Source: Erythrobacter sp. UBA1916
GTDB lineage: Bacteria; Pseudomonadota; Alphaproteobacteria; Sphingomonadales; Sphingomonadaceae
Assembly: GCA_002337385.1 (NCBI GenBank)
Contig: DDFY01000006.1
Span: forward strand, 1,673 to 57,423
Reading direction: 5' to 3'
DNA length: 55,751 nucleotides
Positions 23,200 through 32,007 of this stretch are shown piece after piece. The notes below the pieces were generated by a model. It saw only the letters and a program-made list of their open reading frames with translations, made no database searches and was not told the origin of the DNA. The translations under genes were made by a program, and so were the position numbers. Each line of letters opens with the position of its first letter. Positions within the stretch are counted from its first letter, which is position 1.

Positions 23200-25500
23200 A
23201 TGTCGCCTGCCGAAACCGAAGACAAAGACCCGTTCGACGCCATCGTCGACGCTCCGTTCGATAGCGCGCTGTCTGAACGCTACCTCGTCTATGCCCTGTC
23301 GACGATCACCGCACGCAGCTTGCCTGACCTGCGCGATGGGCTGAAGCCGGTCCACCGCCGTATCCTGTGGGGCATGCGCGGGCTCAAGCTGGGGCCAGAC
23401 AGCGCCTACAAGAAATCGAGCCGCGTAGTCGGCGACGTGATGGGCAAGTATCACCCTCACGGCGACAGCGCGCTGTACGATGCGATGGTCCGCCTCGCGC
23501 AGCCGTTTACCCTGCGCTATCCGCTGATCGAGGGGCAGGGCAACTTCGGCAATATCGACGGCGATAACGCCGCCGCCCAGCGCTACACCGAATGCCGCCT
23601 GACCAAGACCGCGCTGCAGCTGATGGCGGGGCTGGATGAAGGCACGGTCGACTTCGTGCCGACCTACAACAACGAGGAGGAAGAGCCGGTCATCTTCCCC
23701 GGCCTGTTCCCCAACCTGCTGGCCAATGGGTCAAGCGGGATCGCGGTGGGCATGGCGACCAACATTCCTAGCCACAACGCCGCTGAGGTGATCGACGCGG
23801 CGCTGGAGCTGATCGACAACCCGCATGCCGAACACGCGCGGCTGATGGAGCTGATGCAGGGGCCGGACTTCGCCACCGGCGGCCTGATCGTCGACAGCCC
23901 CGAAGCGATCTCGAAAGCCTATGAAACCGGGCGCGGCTCGTTCCGTGTGCGCGGGCGTTTTCACGCGGTCGAGGCGGACAATGCCGAGGACCGCGAGGCG
24001 GGTATAGAACGTCACAAGGGTGGCGGCTATCAGCTTGTTATTTCGGAAATCCCTTATCAGGTTCCGAAGGGTAAGCTGATCGAGCAGATCGCCCAGGTGA
24101 TCGCCGACAAGAAGCTACCGCTGCTCGAAGATGTGCGCGACGAGAGCGACGAGAACATCCGGCTGGTGCTGGTGCCGCGCAGTCGCAATGTCGATCCCGA
24201 GATGCTCAAGGAGAGCATCTACAAGCTGACCGACCTCGAAACGCGCTTCGGTCTGAACCTTAACGTGCTGGATTCAACCCGCACGCCGATGGTGATGGGG
24301 CTGAAGGAGCTGCTCGAAAACTGGCTGCGTCACCAGATCGAGATATTGCAGAACCGCACCCGTCACCGGCTTGGCAAGATCGCTGACCGGCTGGAGCTGG
24401 TTGAAGGCTATATCATTGCCTTCCTCAACCTTGACAGGGTGATCGAGATCATCCGCACCGAGGACGAGCCCAAGCCGATAATGATGGAGGAGTTTGGCCT
24501 CACCGACCGGCAGGCCGAGGCGATCCTCAACATGCGGCTGCGCAGCTTGCGCAAGCTGGAGGAAATGCAGCTTAGGCAAGAGAAGGACGAGCTGCTGGCC
24601 GAGAAAGAGGAGCTGGAAAAGCTGCTCGAAAGCCCGGCCCGTCAGCGCACCCGGCTCAAGAAAGATCTGCGCACGCTGCGCAAGGACTATGCCGAGGATA
24701 CCGCGCTGGGCGCTCGCCGCACGACGATTGCCGAAGCCGCGCCGACGGTGGAATTCGACCCCAGCGCGATGATCGAGAAGGAGCCGGTGACGGTCATCCT
24801 GAGCCAGAAGGGCTGGGTGCGCGCGGCCAAGGGCCATGTCGATCTCGGCGAGGACGGCTGCGGCGACTTCAAGTACAAGGAGGGCGATGGCCCGGGCTTT
24901 GCGGTCCACTGCCAGACCACCGACAAGCTGCTCCTGTGCGGCGGTGACGGGCGCTTCTTCACGCTCGGCGCGGACAAGTTGCCCGGCGCCCGCGGCTTTG
25001 GTGAGCCGGTGCGCAACGGGCTCGACATCGATGCCGCGACGCAGATCATGGCGATGATTGTCCACGCGCCGGGGCGGCAGATCCTGCTCGCGGCCGATAC
25101 CGGCAAGGGCTTTGTCGCGGTTACCGACGAGTTGCTGGCTGAAACGCGCAAAGGGCGGCAGGTGGTGAACCTGAAGGGCGATGCCAAACTGATGGTGGTG
25201 CGCCCGATTGCCGCCGAGCACGATCATGTCGCCGTGGTGGGCGAGAACCGCAAGCTTGTGGTGTTCAACCTCGAAGAGATGCCGGTGATGACGCGCGGGC
25301 AAGGCGTGACCTTGCAACGCTATCGCGATGGCGGGCTGTCCGATGCCACGACCTTCACCTTGGCCGATGGGCTGAGCTGGCAGATGGGCGGCGATAGTGG
25401 GCGCACCCGCACCGAAAACGAGATCGGGATGTGGAAGGTTGCGCGCGGTGCGGCCGGCCGCCTGCCACCAAACGGTTTTCCCAAGGACAATCGCTTCTGA
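23200..25500 (+). CDS. parC: DNA topoisomerase IV subunit A
   Basis: A 766-residue type IIA topoisomerase subunit that unlinks daughter chromosomes with ParE. Catalytic Tyr129 is in AAAQRYTECRLT. The quinolone-determining region reads YHPHGDSALYDAMV, with the usual Ser90 and Asp94 where E. coli has Ser80 and Glu84. The C-terminal pinwheel-like repeats (about 515-740) lack the GyrA-box found in gyrase, and total length is shorter than GyrA, so ParC is preferred. parE is not adjacent. The start is ATG at 23200. A hairpin follows the gene. Confidence 0.95.
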   Translation: MSPAETEDKDPFDAIVDAPFDSALSERYLVYALSTITARSLPDLRDGLKPVHRRILWGMRGLKLGPDSAYKKSSRVVGDVMGKYHPHGDSALYDAMVRLAQPFTLRYPLIEGQGNFGNIDGDNAAAQRYTECRLTKTALQLMAGLDEGTVDFVPTYNNEEEEPVIFPGLFPNLLANGSSGIAVGMATNIPSHNAAEVIDAALELIDNPHAEHARLMELMQGPDFATGGLIVDSPEAISKAYETGRGSFRVRGRFHAVEADNAEDREAGIERHKGGGYQLVISEIPYQVPKGKLIEQIAQVIADKKLPLLEDVRDESDENIRLVLVPRSRNVDPEMLKESIYKLTDLETRFGLNLNVLDSTRTPMVMGLKELLENWLRHQIEILQNRTRHRLGKIADRLELVEGYIIAFLNLDRVIEIIRTEDEPKPIMMEEFGLTDRQAEAILNMRLRSLRKLEEMQLRQEKDELLAEKEELEKLLESPARQRTRLKKDLRTLRKDYAEDTALGARRTTIAEAAPTVEFDPSAMIEKEPVTVILSQKGWVRAAKGHVDLGEDGCGDFKYKEGDGPGFAVHCQTTDKLLLCGGDGRFFTLGADKLPGARGFGEPVRNGLDIDAATQIMAMIVHAPGRQILLAADTGKGFVAVTDELLAETRKGRQVVNLKGDAKLMVVRPIAAEHDHVAVVGENRKLVVFNLEEMPVMTRGQGVTLQRYRDGGLSDATTFTLADGLSWQMGGDSGRTRTENEIGMWKVARGAAGRLPPNGFPKDNRF

Positions 25501-25501
25501 C

Positions 25502-25538
25502 AAACAAAAGGCCCGCGCGGAGCATGTCCACGCGGGCC
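25502..25538 (-). terminator. Terminator of the PRC-barrel-like gene (hairpin shared with parC)
   Basis: GGCCCGCG (25510-25517) and CGCGGGCC (25531-25538) form a perfect 8-bp stem. On the minus strand it is followed by TTTTGTTTG, a good terminator for the gene ending at 25562. In the parC direction it lacks a U-run but follows the stop by 9 bp. Confidence 0.75.
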
Positions 25539-25561
25539 GATTGAAGCGATTTAGCTAGTGC

Positions 25562-26068
25562 TTAGCTGGCCTGAGCAGCCGCGATGGCGGCGTCGAGGTC
25601 GGCCTTGGTGACGAGCACGATCAGCGAGCCATCGGTGTCGAGCGCGAACATCTCGCGCGGCAGGGTCAGCGGCTGGTCGTCCTGCACCATGGTGATGCCG
25701 ACATCGCTCATCTCGTCGATCGTGCCGAGCGGCACTTCATCGGCGGTGGCGACTTCCGCGCCGACCACCAGAGCAGCGGCGAGCGCAGCTTCACGACGGG
25801 CGACTTCCTCGTCCATCATGGCGTCGAGTTCGGTCTTGGTGATGTTCAGCGTGTAGCCGTTGTCACCCTCGGCAAAGCTGTCGATCGCCAGCGGAACCTT
25901 GTGCTTGCCAGTGTCGACGACGGCATTGGCGCCGTCGTTGGCGGCGATGGTGCCGATCTGGATGCCGTCGTTGCCCATCACGATCGCGCCGACTTCCTGC
26001 GCGTTGGCGACACCGGCGCCGAAGGTGAGAGCGAGAGTGGCGGCAAGAGCGGTAAGCTTGTTGGTCAT
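25562..26068 (-). CDS. Secreted protein with two PRC-barrel-like repeats, unknown function
   Basis: A 168-residue protein with a Sec signal peptide (cleavage after ANA, about residue 23). The mature part has two similar beta-rich units: VGAIVMGNDGIQIGTIAANDGANAVVDT..KVPLAIDSF, and VGAEVATADEVPLGTIDEMSDVGITMV..QPLTLPREMF. Each resembles a PRC-barrel strand pattern and each ends in a TKxxLDA helix (TKTELDAMM, TKADLDAAI). The internal duplication is visible by eye. Function unknown. ATG at 26068 has GAGGAA upstream; the longer frame to 26170 lacks a signal peptide. The 205 bp before it (26069-26273) hold no gene. Confidence 0.7.
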   Translation of the reverse strand: MTNKLTALAATLALTFGAGVANAQEVGAIVMGNDGIQIGTIAANDGANAVVDTGKHKVPLAIDSFAEGDNGYTLNITKTELDAMMDEEVARREAALAAALVVGAEVATADEVPLGTIDEMSDVGITMVQDDQPLTLPREMFALDTDGSLIVLVTKADLDAAIAAAQAS

Positions 26069-26273
26069 GCAAATTCCTCTTCCATCCAGCCCGCGGGAGA
26101 AGTGGGCCGGGTGTGAAAACAGATCCGACAGCGGGAGAGCTGGGCCGGAAAACGATGGAGGGTGGCACACCGCGAGGCGGCAGACACTTGTGAGGCACAG
26201 CAGGCCTCGAACCCTTGCGAGCGACTTAGCAGCGCCACTCTGAACATGTCCTGCACCAGAACGGCGGCGGATT

Positions 26274-27449
26274 TCAAGCGCCCTGGCGCAATTCCTCGTC
26301 GAGAATTGCTGTCACGCGGCTTTCGGACGGGAATTTTTCCGCGATCCAGCGCGCTTCGACCGCTTGCAGGATGCGCGCGACCTCCGGCCCCGCGCCGACT
26401 CCGCGAGCGACGATCTGGCCGCCCTTCAAGGGGAAGACCGGCACCTCCCAGCCATCGAGCGCCTCGGCACTCTGCCCGGCAAGCAGCAGCAGATCGCGTG
26501 CCATCGCCGGGCCTTCCCGATAGGCGAGGGCGCGCGGGGATGCCGCGTCGCCGCCGCGCCGGGCCAAGCGGGAGAGCGCTTTCTTCTGCGCGGTGGACAA
26601 CCGTAGCCGCGCGGCGACTTGCTCGGCCAGTTTGGGCTCGGCAGGCAGTATCGCGGCCAGACGACGCAGCGGCGCGGGCTTCGCGGCCTGATCCGCTTCG
26701 AAGGCGCACAACGCGGCAAGCTCTGCCATCGTTGCGGGCGTTGCTTCAGGGAGGACGACCGGCAGCACCCCGCGCGCGAACATGCGCTCGACCGTCGCCA
26801 GCGGCTCGGGCAGGGCGAGTATGGCGAGCAGTTCGCCTGACACCCGTTCACGCGACAGGCCCTTGAGCGTGGCCGCCATATCGGCGCAGGCTTCCTCCGC
26901 CTCGCCATCGAGCATGGCCCCGAAGCGCGCCTGGAAGCGGTAGTAGCGCAGGATGCGCAGGTGGTCCTCGGCGATCCGCTCGCGCGCCTCGCCGATGAAG
27001 CGGACCCGGCGCGCAGCAAGGTCGGCTAGGCCCTCGAAATAGTCTGAGACTTCGAGACTAAGTGGATGTGCATAAAGCGCATTGATGGTGAAATCGCGGC
27101 GGCTTGCGTCTTCGGCCCAATCCTCGGCAAAGGCGACCGTGGCGCGGCGGCCGTCGGTGGCGACGTCCTTGCGCAGGGTGGTGATCTCGACGTTTCCGCC
27201 AGCCAGAACGGCGGTGACGGTGCCATGGTCGATCCCGGTGGGGATGACCTTGATCCCCGCCTCCTTGAGCGCGGCCATCACCGCCTCAGGGTGAAGCGTG
27301 GTGGCGGCGTCGATGTCGTGCACGTCAGCCCCGAGCAGACTGTCGCGCACGGCGCCGCCGACCCAGCGCAGATTGTCCGCGCCCAGCACCTCGACCAATC
27401 GGGCGAGGTCTTCGCGCTGCGTCCAGTCAGCTCCGGAAAGGTCAGTCAT
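26274..27449 (-). CDS. CCA tRNA nucleotidyltransferase / poly(A) polymerase family
   Basis: A 391-residue nucleotidyltransferase. WVGGAVRDSLLG followed by DIDAAT supplies the metal-binding aspartates of the pol-beta superfamily head. RRDFTINALY and the AEDHLRILRYYRFQARFG helix are the class II CCA-enzyme signatures. It adds or repairs the 3' CCA of tRNAs. It overlaps the upstream NUDIX gene by 8 nt, as in other alphaproteobacteria where DUF1285, CoA pyrophosphatase and cca are grouped. A poly(A) polymerase role cannot be excluded from sequence alone. Confidence 0.93.
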   Translation of the reverse strand: MTDLSGADWTQREDLARLVEVLGADNLRWVGGAVRDSLLGADVHDIDAATTLHPEAVMAALKEAGIKVIPTGIDHGTVTAVLAGGNVEITTLRKDVATDGRRATVAFAEDWAEDASRRDFTINALYAHPLSLEVSDYFEGLADLAARRVRFIGEARERIAEDHLRILRYYRFQARFGAMLDGEAEEACADMAATLKGLSRERVSGELLAILALPEPLATVERMFARGVLPVVLPEATPATMAELAALCAFEADQAAKPAPLRRLAAILPAEPKLAEQVAARLRLSTAQKKALSRLARRGGDAASPRALAYREGPAMARDLLLLAGQSAEALDGWEVPVFPLKGGQIVARGVGAGPEVARILQAVEARWIAEKFPSESRVTAILDEELRQGA

Positions 27450-28044
27450 CGAGCAGATCTTCCCAAGCCAGCCGGTGCGAAAGGTTCGCGAGAATGCCCG
27501 CAGTGATCCCCCAGATACGATAGTCCTGCCACACGATCTCCGTATAGTCGCGCTGAAGCCCGCGGAATATGCCCGTTTTCGCGACGTGGTTGCGCTGGTC
27601 GAGCGCGAAGCGGAGCGGCACCTCGAACCAGCCGGCCACCTCGCGCGGGTCAGGGCGGATCGGCAAGTCGTGCGGAACCACGCCGAGCACCGGGGTCAGT
27701 TCGAAGCCCGATCCGGTGACGAAACTCTGCGTCTGCCCGATTACGCGCACCGCCTTGGGCGTGATGGACAGCTCTTCATCGGCCTCGCGCAAGGCGGCGG
27801 CCACGGCGTCCTCGCCCGCTTCGAGCTTGCCGCCAGGGAAGGCGATCTGGCCGGGATGGCTGGCCATGGTGTCGGGCCGCTGGGTGAGCAGAATGCCGGG
27901 ATCGGGCCGGTCGGTGACGGCGATCAGCACGGCAGCGGGGCGCAGCGTTCCGCTTGTCACGTCGCTATCATCGCGCAGGCCTGCAAGGCCGACATCGCGG
28001 CTCTCGGCGAACACACGCGTGAGGCGGTCGAACAACGCGCTCAT
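27442..28044 (-). CDS. NUDIX hydrolase, CoA pyrophosphatase (NudL/YeaB) type
   Basis: A 200-residue hydrolase. The Nudix box GGKLEAGEDAVAAALREADEEL (71-92) has the G-x5-E-x7-RE-x2-EE metal site. It is preceded by LLTQRPDTMASHPGQIAFPGG, the CoA-pyrophosphatase variant pattern (UPF0035). It should hydrolyse CoA and derivatives to 4'-phosphopantetheine and 3',5'-ADP. ATG at 28044 overlaps the DUF1285 stop (ATGA). A longer frame to 28134 lies within the DUF1285 gene and is rejected. Confidence 0.92.
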   Translation of the reverse strand: MSALFDRLTRVFAESRDVGLAGLRDDSDVTSGTLRPAAVLIAVTDRPDPGILLTQRPDTMASHPGQIAFPGGKLEAGEDAVAAALREADEELSITPKAVRVIGQTQSFVTGSGFELTPVLGVVPHDLPIRPDPREVAGWFEVPLRFALDQRNHVAKTGIFRGLQRDYTEIVWQDYRIWGITAGILANLSHRLAWEDLLDD

Positions 28045-28592
28045 CGTGGCACCAGCGAGAAAGTTGCGCCTGCACTGGTGATGGTCAGTTCCTCGCCGCC
28101 TCCGTTCAGAGCGTGCTCGGCCAGCTGCATCCACGTTGCGCGGTCAAGCCGTGCCTCGGTGCCGTGGCGCACGCCGAGATAGATTGCCGGACAATCGGGA
28201 TCGCCCTCTGCGCGTAAGGGGTGATCCGGCCCGGCGATGACCAGTTCGTCGGTGTTGAGGCGGAAGGCCAGCGCGCCGTCCTCCACCTTCATGTCGACCG
28301 CGATAAAGGCCGCATCGTCGACCGCGATCGCTTGCCGGCATTGCGGGGTCATCAGCCAGTGCTGACCGCCATCGTCCTTCACCAGCAGCGAGGAAAAGGC
28401 GCGCACCATCGCGGGGCGATTGATCGGGCTATCATTGTGAAACCAGGTGCCGTCGGCGGCGATCCGCATCAGGCTGTCGATTTCCTCGCTCGGGCTCCAG
28501 CGTTCCACCGGCGGCAGGCGCCGCTGTTCGACCGCCTGAGCGATCTGCTCAAGCGAGAGGGCGGCAAGGTCGGGCGGGGCTTCGTATGGCAT
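28041..28592 (-). CDS. DUF1285 family protein
   Basis: A 183-residue cytosolic protein. RWSPSEEIDSLMRIAADGTWFHNDSPINRPAMVRAFSSLLVKDDGGQHWLMTP is the core pattern of DUF1285, whose structures show two small beta-rich domains of unknown role. It is regularly found beside the NUDIX and cca genes, as here. I use ATG at 28592 (MPYEAPPDLA). A TTG at 28634 would add 14 residues and overlap the upstream GNAT gene; neither has a strong Shine-Dalgarno, so the start is the least certain part. Confidence 0.85.
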   Translation of the reverse strand: MPYEAPPDLAALSLEQIAQAVEQRRLPPVERWSPSEEIDSLMRIAADGTWFHNDSPINRPAMVRAFSSLLVKDDGGQHWLMTPQCRQAIAVDDAAFIAVDMKVEDGALAFRLNTDELVIAGPDHPLRAEGDPDCPAIYLGVRHGTEARLDRATWMQLAEHALNGGGEELTITSAGATFSLVPR

Positions 28593-28621
28593 GGCTGTGC
28601 GGGCAGCGATGCCAGAGAGCG

Positions 28622-29146
28622 TCAGCCGATCCAAGGCCCCAGCGTGCCCTTTTCCGGTAGTACGGCCACATTGGGCGCGCGCACCAGCAGGCGAGCCTTG
28701 TCGTAAGGCCCGGGCAGGGTCCAGCCCTGCGTCGGCGTGGCGAGGAAGCCGAAGCGGCCATAGTAGGGCGCATCGCCGATCAATACCTGCGGCAGCGCGG
28801 CGGCGGGATCGAGGCTGGAGGCCATGGCCATCATCAGCGTGGTGCCAAAACCTTCGCTCTGCCGCTCGGGCACGACGGCGACCGGGCCGACCATAAGCAT
28901 CGGGTGACGGCGGCCTGCCTCGTCGGTGAGCGCGACCGGAAACACCTGGATCGAGCCGACCAGCATGTCCTGCTCGTCGATGGCCGCGAAGCTCAGCGCA
29001 GGGAGCCAGTCGGTGCCCTCGCGCACTTTGTAGGCCGTTCGCTCATGGCGGTCGGGCCCGAACGCGCGATCAAGCAGTTGCTCGATCAGCGTGGGATCGA
29101 CGGCGCTCAGCGGCACCAGCGTGGTGGGGGCGAGAGAATCGGCCAT
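28622..29146 (-). CDS. GNAT family N-acetyltransferase
   Basis: A 174-residue acetyltransferase. The acetyl-CoA motif A is PVAVVPERQSEGFGTTLM (Q-x-x-G-x-G pyrophosphate loop), followed by VLIGDAPYYGRFGF, typical of YhbS-like GNATs. Substrate unknown. The start at 29146 (MADSLAPTTLVPL) is chosen over one at 29185. It is 29 bp upstream of the DUF1285 gene and 53 bp downstream of the PQQ dehydrogenase-like gene, all on the minus strand. Confidence 0.88.
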   Translation of the reverse strand: MADSLAPTTLVPLSAVDPTLIEQLLDRAFGPDRHERTAYKVREGTDWLPALSFAAIDEQDMLVGSIQVFPVALTDEAGRRHPMLMVGPVAVVPERQSEGFGTTLMMAMASSLDPAAALPQVLIGDAPYYGRFGFLATPTQGWTLPGPYDKARLLVRAPNVAVLPEKGTLGPWIG

Positions 29147-29199
29147 AAGACGCGCGCGCTTAGGGTCGCACGGGGCCGCCTGCAATCGAATTGTGTGTC

Positions 29200-30390
29200 T
29201 CAGGGCGCCGGTGTGAGGCGCAGCAGCCGTCCGTTGTCGCCATCCTCGATCACCCAGATGGCCCCGTCGCTCGCCTCGACAATGTCGCGCAGCCGCTCGG
29301 GGAAAGCATAGCGTGCCTCCTCGGTGGCGGAGGCGTTCGCAGGGTCGAGTGCGATACGCGCGATGCTGGTGGTGCCGAGATTGGCGATCAGGATCTGGTC
29401 CTGCCAGTCTGCAAACATGTCGCCTGAATAGACGATCATGTCGCCCGGAGCGATCACCGGGGTCCAGAACAGCGCGGGCTTGGTGAAGCCGTCGTCCGCC
29501 GTGTGGTCGGGGATGTCATCGCCGCTGTAATTCACGCCGTTCGAGCGTGTCGGCCAGCCATAGTTCGCGCCTCGGGCGATGAGGTTCAGCTCGTCGCCGC
29601 CTCGGGGCCCGTGTTCCAGCTCCCACAGGTTGCCTGCACTATCGAACTTGAGGCCGAGGATGTTGCGCTGGCCGTAGGTCCAGATCTGGTCGGTCGGGCT
29701 GCCTTCATCGGCGAAGGGGTTGCCGGCTGCGGGCGTGCCGTCGAGGTTCAGGCGCAGCACCGCGCCGAGGTTGTTGCTGCGGTCTTGTGCCGGGTCTTGC
29801 TGCTGGCGGTCGCCGCTGGAGAGGAACAGGTGCTGGCCGTCGGGCGAGAAGGCGATCTTGTGGCTGAAATGGCCGTTGCTCTCGATGGGAATGCTCTGTT
29901 GCCAGATCTGTGTGAAACCCTCGATGGCGCAGCTATCGGTGTCGCACACCAGCTTGCCCCGGCCGAGCGCGGCGCGGCGGGCAGCGCCTTCATCCGCCTT
30001 GGCCCAGCTGAGGTAGACCGTGCCGCTGTCGGCATAGTCGGGCGCGAAGGCGACATCGCCAAGGCCGCCTTGTCCGCCATAGGCAACTTCGGGCAGGCCG
30101 CTGGTCACCTCCAGCACGGTGCCATCGGCGGGGTTGAAGAGCTTGGCCGTGCCTGCCTTCTCGGTGATCAGGAACTTGCCGGTGCCCGGTTCCTCGGCAA
30201 TCGCCCAGGGCTCGGCAAAGGTGCCGTGGCTGGTGACGGCGAAGGGGGCGCCATCCTCAAGCGCGACTGGTTCGCCTGCGGAAAGCGGGACGGGTTCCTG
30301 CGCCGTGCTATCCCCGGCGCCAAGGCCGCCGCAGCTTGCGAGGACGAGTGACACGGTGAACAATGGGGTGGAAAGGATCGACTTGCGCAT
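29200..30390 (-). CDS. PQQ-dependent sugar dehydrogenase-like lipoprotein (GSDH/YliI family)
   Basis: A 396-residue exported protein with lipobox (VLASC, Cys about 19). The mature part is a six-bladed beta-propeller of the soluble glucose/sorbosone dehydrogenase family: PWAIAEEPGTGKFLITEK, GGQGGLGDVAFAPDY, SHKIAFSPDGQHLFLSSGDR, YGQRNILGLKFD, ELEHGPRGGDELNLI and GANYGWP. Family enzymes oxidise aldose sugars with PQQ. No PQQ synthesis genes are in the window. Its ATG at 30390 overlaps, on opposite strands, the rnhB ATG at 30389, so each gene's RBS lies in the other's coding sequence. Confidence 0.9.
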   Translation of the reverse strand: MRKSILSTPLFTVSLVLASCGGLGAGDSTAQEPVPLSAGEPVALEDGAPFAVTSHGTFAEPWAIAEEPGTGKFLITEKAGTAKLFNPADGTVLEVTSGLPEVAYGGQGGLGDVAFAPDYADSGTVYLSWAKADEGAARRAALGRGKLVCDTDSCAIEGFTQIWQQSIPIESNGHFSHKIAFSPDGQHLFLSSGDRQQQDPAQDRSNNLGAVLRLNLDGTPAAGNPFADEGSPTDQIWTYGQRNILGLKFDSAGNLWELEHGPRGGDELNLIARGANYGWPTRSNGVNYSGDDIPDHTADDGFTKPALFWTPVIAPGDMIVYSGDMFADWQDQILIANLGTTSIARIALDPANASATEEARYAFPERLRDIVEASDGAIWVIEDGDNGRLLRLTPAP

Positions 30391-30391
30391 G
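30388..30391. other. Overlapping divergent start codons (CATG)
   Basis: The tetranucleotide CATG holds both starts: rnhB ATG on plus (30389-30391) and the PQQ dehydrogenase-like gene's ATG on minus (30390-30388). A purine-rich GGAAAGGA (about 30370-30377) serves rnhB from inside the other gene, and GGGAG on minus (about 30403-30407) serves the other from inside rnhB. Confidence 0.7.
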
Positions 30392-31036
30392 ATTTCCGGC
30401 ACTCCCTTATCCGGCTTCGAACGCCCGTTCGCCACGCCCGGCTGCATTGCCGGCATCGACGAGGCTGGACGAGGCCCGCTGGCTGGGCCAGTTGTGGCGG
30501 CTGCCGTGGTGCTGTGCAAGCCTGCTCCTGAGGGGCTGGGCGATTCCAAGAAGCTCACCGCGCGTCGCCGGGCTCAGCTCGAGCCGGTCATCCGCCAGAC
30601 CTGCGCTTTCGGGATTGGCGTGGTCGATGCCGCGACGATCGACCGGATCAACATCTTCGCCGCCACCATGCTCGCCATGGCGCAGGCGATGGAGCGGCTA
30701 TGCGCGGTGCTGGGCGCGGACCCTGCCGAGGCGCTGATCGACGGCAACCTGACGCCCGCTGGACGCACCGAGAGCTGGCGCTGGCCGGCCCGTGCCATCG
30801 TGGGGGGCGATGCCAGCGAGCCGGCCATCGGCGCGGCCTCGATCCTCGCCAAGGAATACCGCGACCGGCTCATGTGCGAAGCGGCCGAGGCCCATCCGCA
30901 CTATGGGTGGGAGCGCAACAAGGGCTATGGCACGAAGGAACACAGCGAAGCGCTGCGCATTCATGGGCCAAGTCCGTTACACCGCCGCAGCTTTGCCCCC
31001 GTAGCCCAGCTCGAAATGCCCCTGCAGGAAGCCTGA
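30389..31036 (+). CDS. rnhB: Ribonuclease HII
   Basis: A 215-residue enzyme that cleaves RNA in RNA-DNA hybrids and at single ribonucleotides in DNA. CIAGIDEAGRGPLAGPVVAAAVV holds the first catalytic Asp-Glu pair (Asp24, Glu25), with further acidic residues in ALIDGN and GDASEPAIGAASILAKEYRD. Length is typical (about 200-220). The nearby ccrM, one gene downstream, is a known alphaproteobacterial neighbour. Its start is shared head-to-head with the dehydrogenase-like gene. Confidence 0.94.
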   Translation: MISGTPLSGFERPFATPGCIAGIDEAGRGPLAGPVVAAAVVLCKPAPEGLGDSKKLTARRRAQLEPVIRQTCAFGIGVVDAATIDRINIFAATMLAMAQAMERLCAVLGADPAEALIDGNLTPAGRTESWRWPARAIVGGDASEPAIGAASILAKEYRDRLMCEAAEAHPHYGWERNKGYGTKEHSEALRIHGPSPLHRRSFAPVAQLEMPLQEA

Positions 31037-31040
31037 CCAG

Positions 31041-31967
31041 ATGATCCTTTCCATTCTTGCCGTTCTTGGCGGCCTTGTTGCCCTTGCGCTGGGCGGCGAA
31101 CTGCTGGTGCGCGGCGCCGTGGGCATTTCCCGAATGTTGGGAATCTCGCCGCTGGTGACAGGGCTGGTGGTGGTGGGCGCGGCCACCTCGATGCCGGAAC
31201 TGGTGGCCAGCGTGCAGGCCGCCATGCTCGGCGCGCCGGGAATCGCCTGGGGCAATATCGTCGGCTCGAACATCGCCAACTCGCTGCTGATCCTTGGTGC
31301 TGCGGCGCTTATCGCGCCGATCGCGCTGCGCGGTGTCGGCAAGCGTGATGCCCTGATCGGCCTCGTGGCAGCGCTGTTCCTTTGGCTCGCGACCTATGCG
31401 CAATGGGCTTCGCCCGTGCTCGGGATGGCGCTGCTGGCGGCATTGATGGTCTATATCGTGTGGCGGTTGCGGCAGCTGCCCGAGACGGACGACGAAGACG
31501 ATCATGATGAGGGCAGCCCGGTCTGGTGGCTGGCGCTGCTGCAGTTCGGCGGCGGTCTTGCCGCGCTGGTTGGCGGCGGTGATCTGCTGGTCAACGGCGC
31601 GATCGAGCTGGCGCAGATGGCCGGTGTCTCGCAGACGGCGATCGGGCTCACCATCGTGGCCATTGGCACCTCGCTGCCCGAACTCGCTGCCACGGCTGCT
31701 GCCGCGCTGCGCGGGCGCAGCGAGCTGGCGATTGGCAATGTGGTCGGTTCGAACCTGTTCAACTTGCTGCTGATCGGCGGCGTGACCATGACCATCGCTC
31801 CGCAGCCGATCCCGTTCGAACTGGTCGACATCGAATGGCCGGTGCTGGTGGCAAGCGCGCTGCTGGTGCTGGGCCTGTGCCGCTATGCCCGGCGCCTGGG
31901 CCGAGGGCTGGGCGTGCTGCTGCTGGCTGCCTTTGCCGCCAACACGGGGCTGGTTTTCGCGCTCTAA
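31041..31967 (+). CDS. CaCA-family sodium/calcium exchanger
   Basis: A 308-residue inner-membrane antiporter of about ten helices. The two inverted alpha-repeats are plain: GAATSMPELVASVQAA...GNIVGSNIANSLLILG (about 48-90) and IAIGTSLPELAATAAAALRG...GNVVGSNLFNLLLIGG (about 210-250). The repeats are separated by an acidic cytosolic loop (PETDDEDDHDEGSP). These repeats carry the cation-binding glutamates of YrbG/NCX proteins. It starts 4 bp after rnhB and is probably co-transcribed with it. It intervenes between rnhB and ccrM. Confidence 0.93.
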   Translation: MILSILAVLGGLVALALGGELLVRGAVGISRMLGISPLVTGLVVVGAATSMPELVASVQAAMLGAPGIAWGNIVGSNIANSLLILGAAALIAPIALRGVGKRDALIGLVAALFLWLATYAQWASPVLGMALLAALMVYIVWRLRQLPETDDEDDHDEGSPVWWLALLQFGGGLAALVGGGDLLVNGAIELAQMAGVSQTAIGLTIVAIGTSLPELAATAAAALRGRSELAIGNVVGSNLFNLLLIGGVTMTIAPQPIPFELVDIEWPVLVASALLVLGLCRYARRLGRGLGVLLLAAFAANTGLVFAL

Positions 31968-32007
31968 CGCCTGCGCGAAAATAAATTTCGTTCGATTGTG
32001 GCCGCGC

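Noticed and set aside
23200..25500. Quinolone-resistance change in ParC (Asp94 where E. coli has Glu84)
   Set aside because: Asp at this position is common natural variation and Ser90 is retained, so there is no reason to call resistance.
26207..26225. TTCGA-like T-arm resemblance near CCTCGAACCC
   Set aside because: No acceptor or anticodon stems can be formed around it; no tRNA supported anywhere in the window.
26065..26709. Minus-strand frame covering the gap before the PRC-barrel-like gene
   Set aside because: Arg/Ser/Ala-rich translation typical of a shadow; it overlaps cca and the secreted protein gene in another frame, with no recognisable start context.
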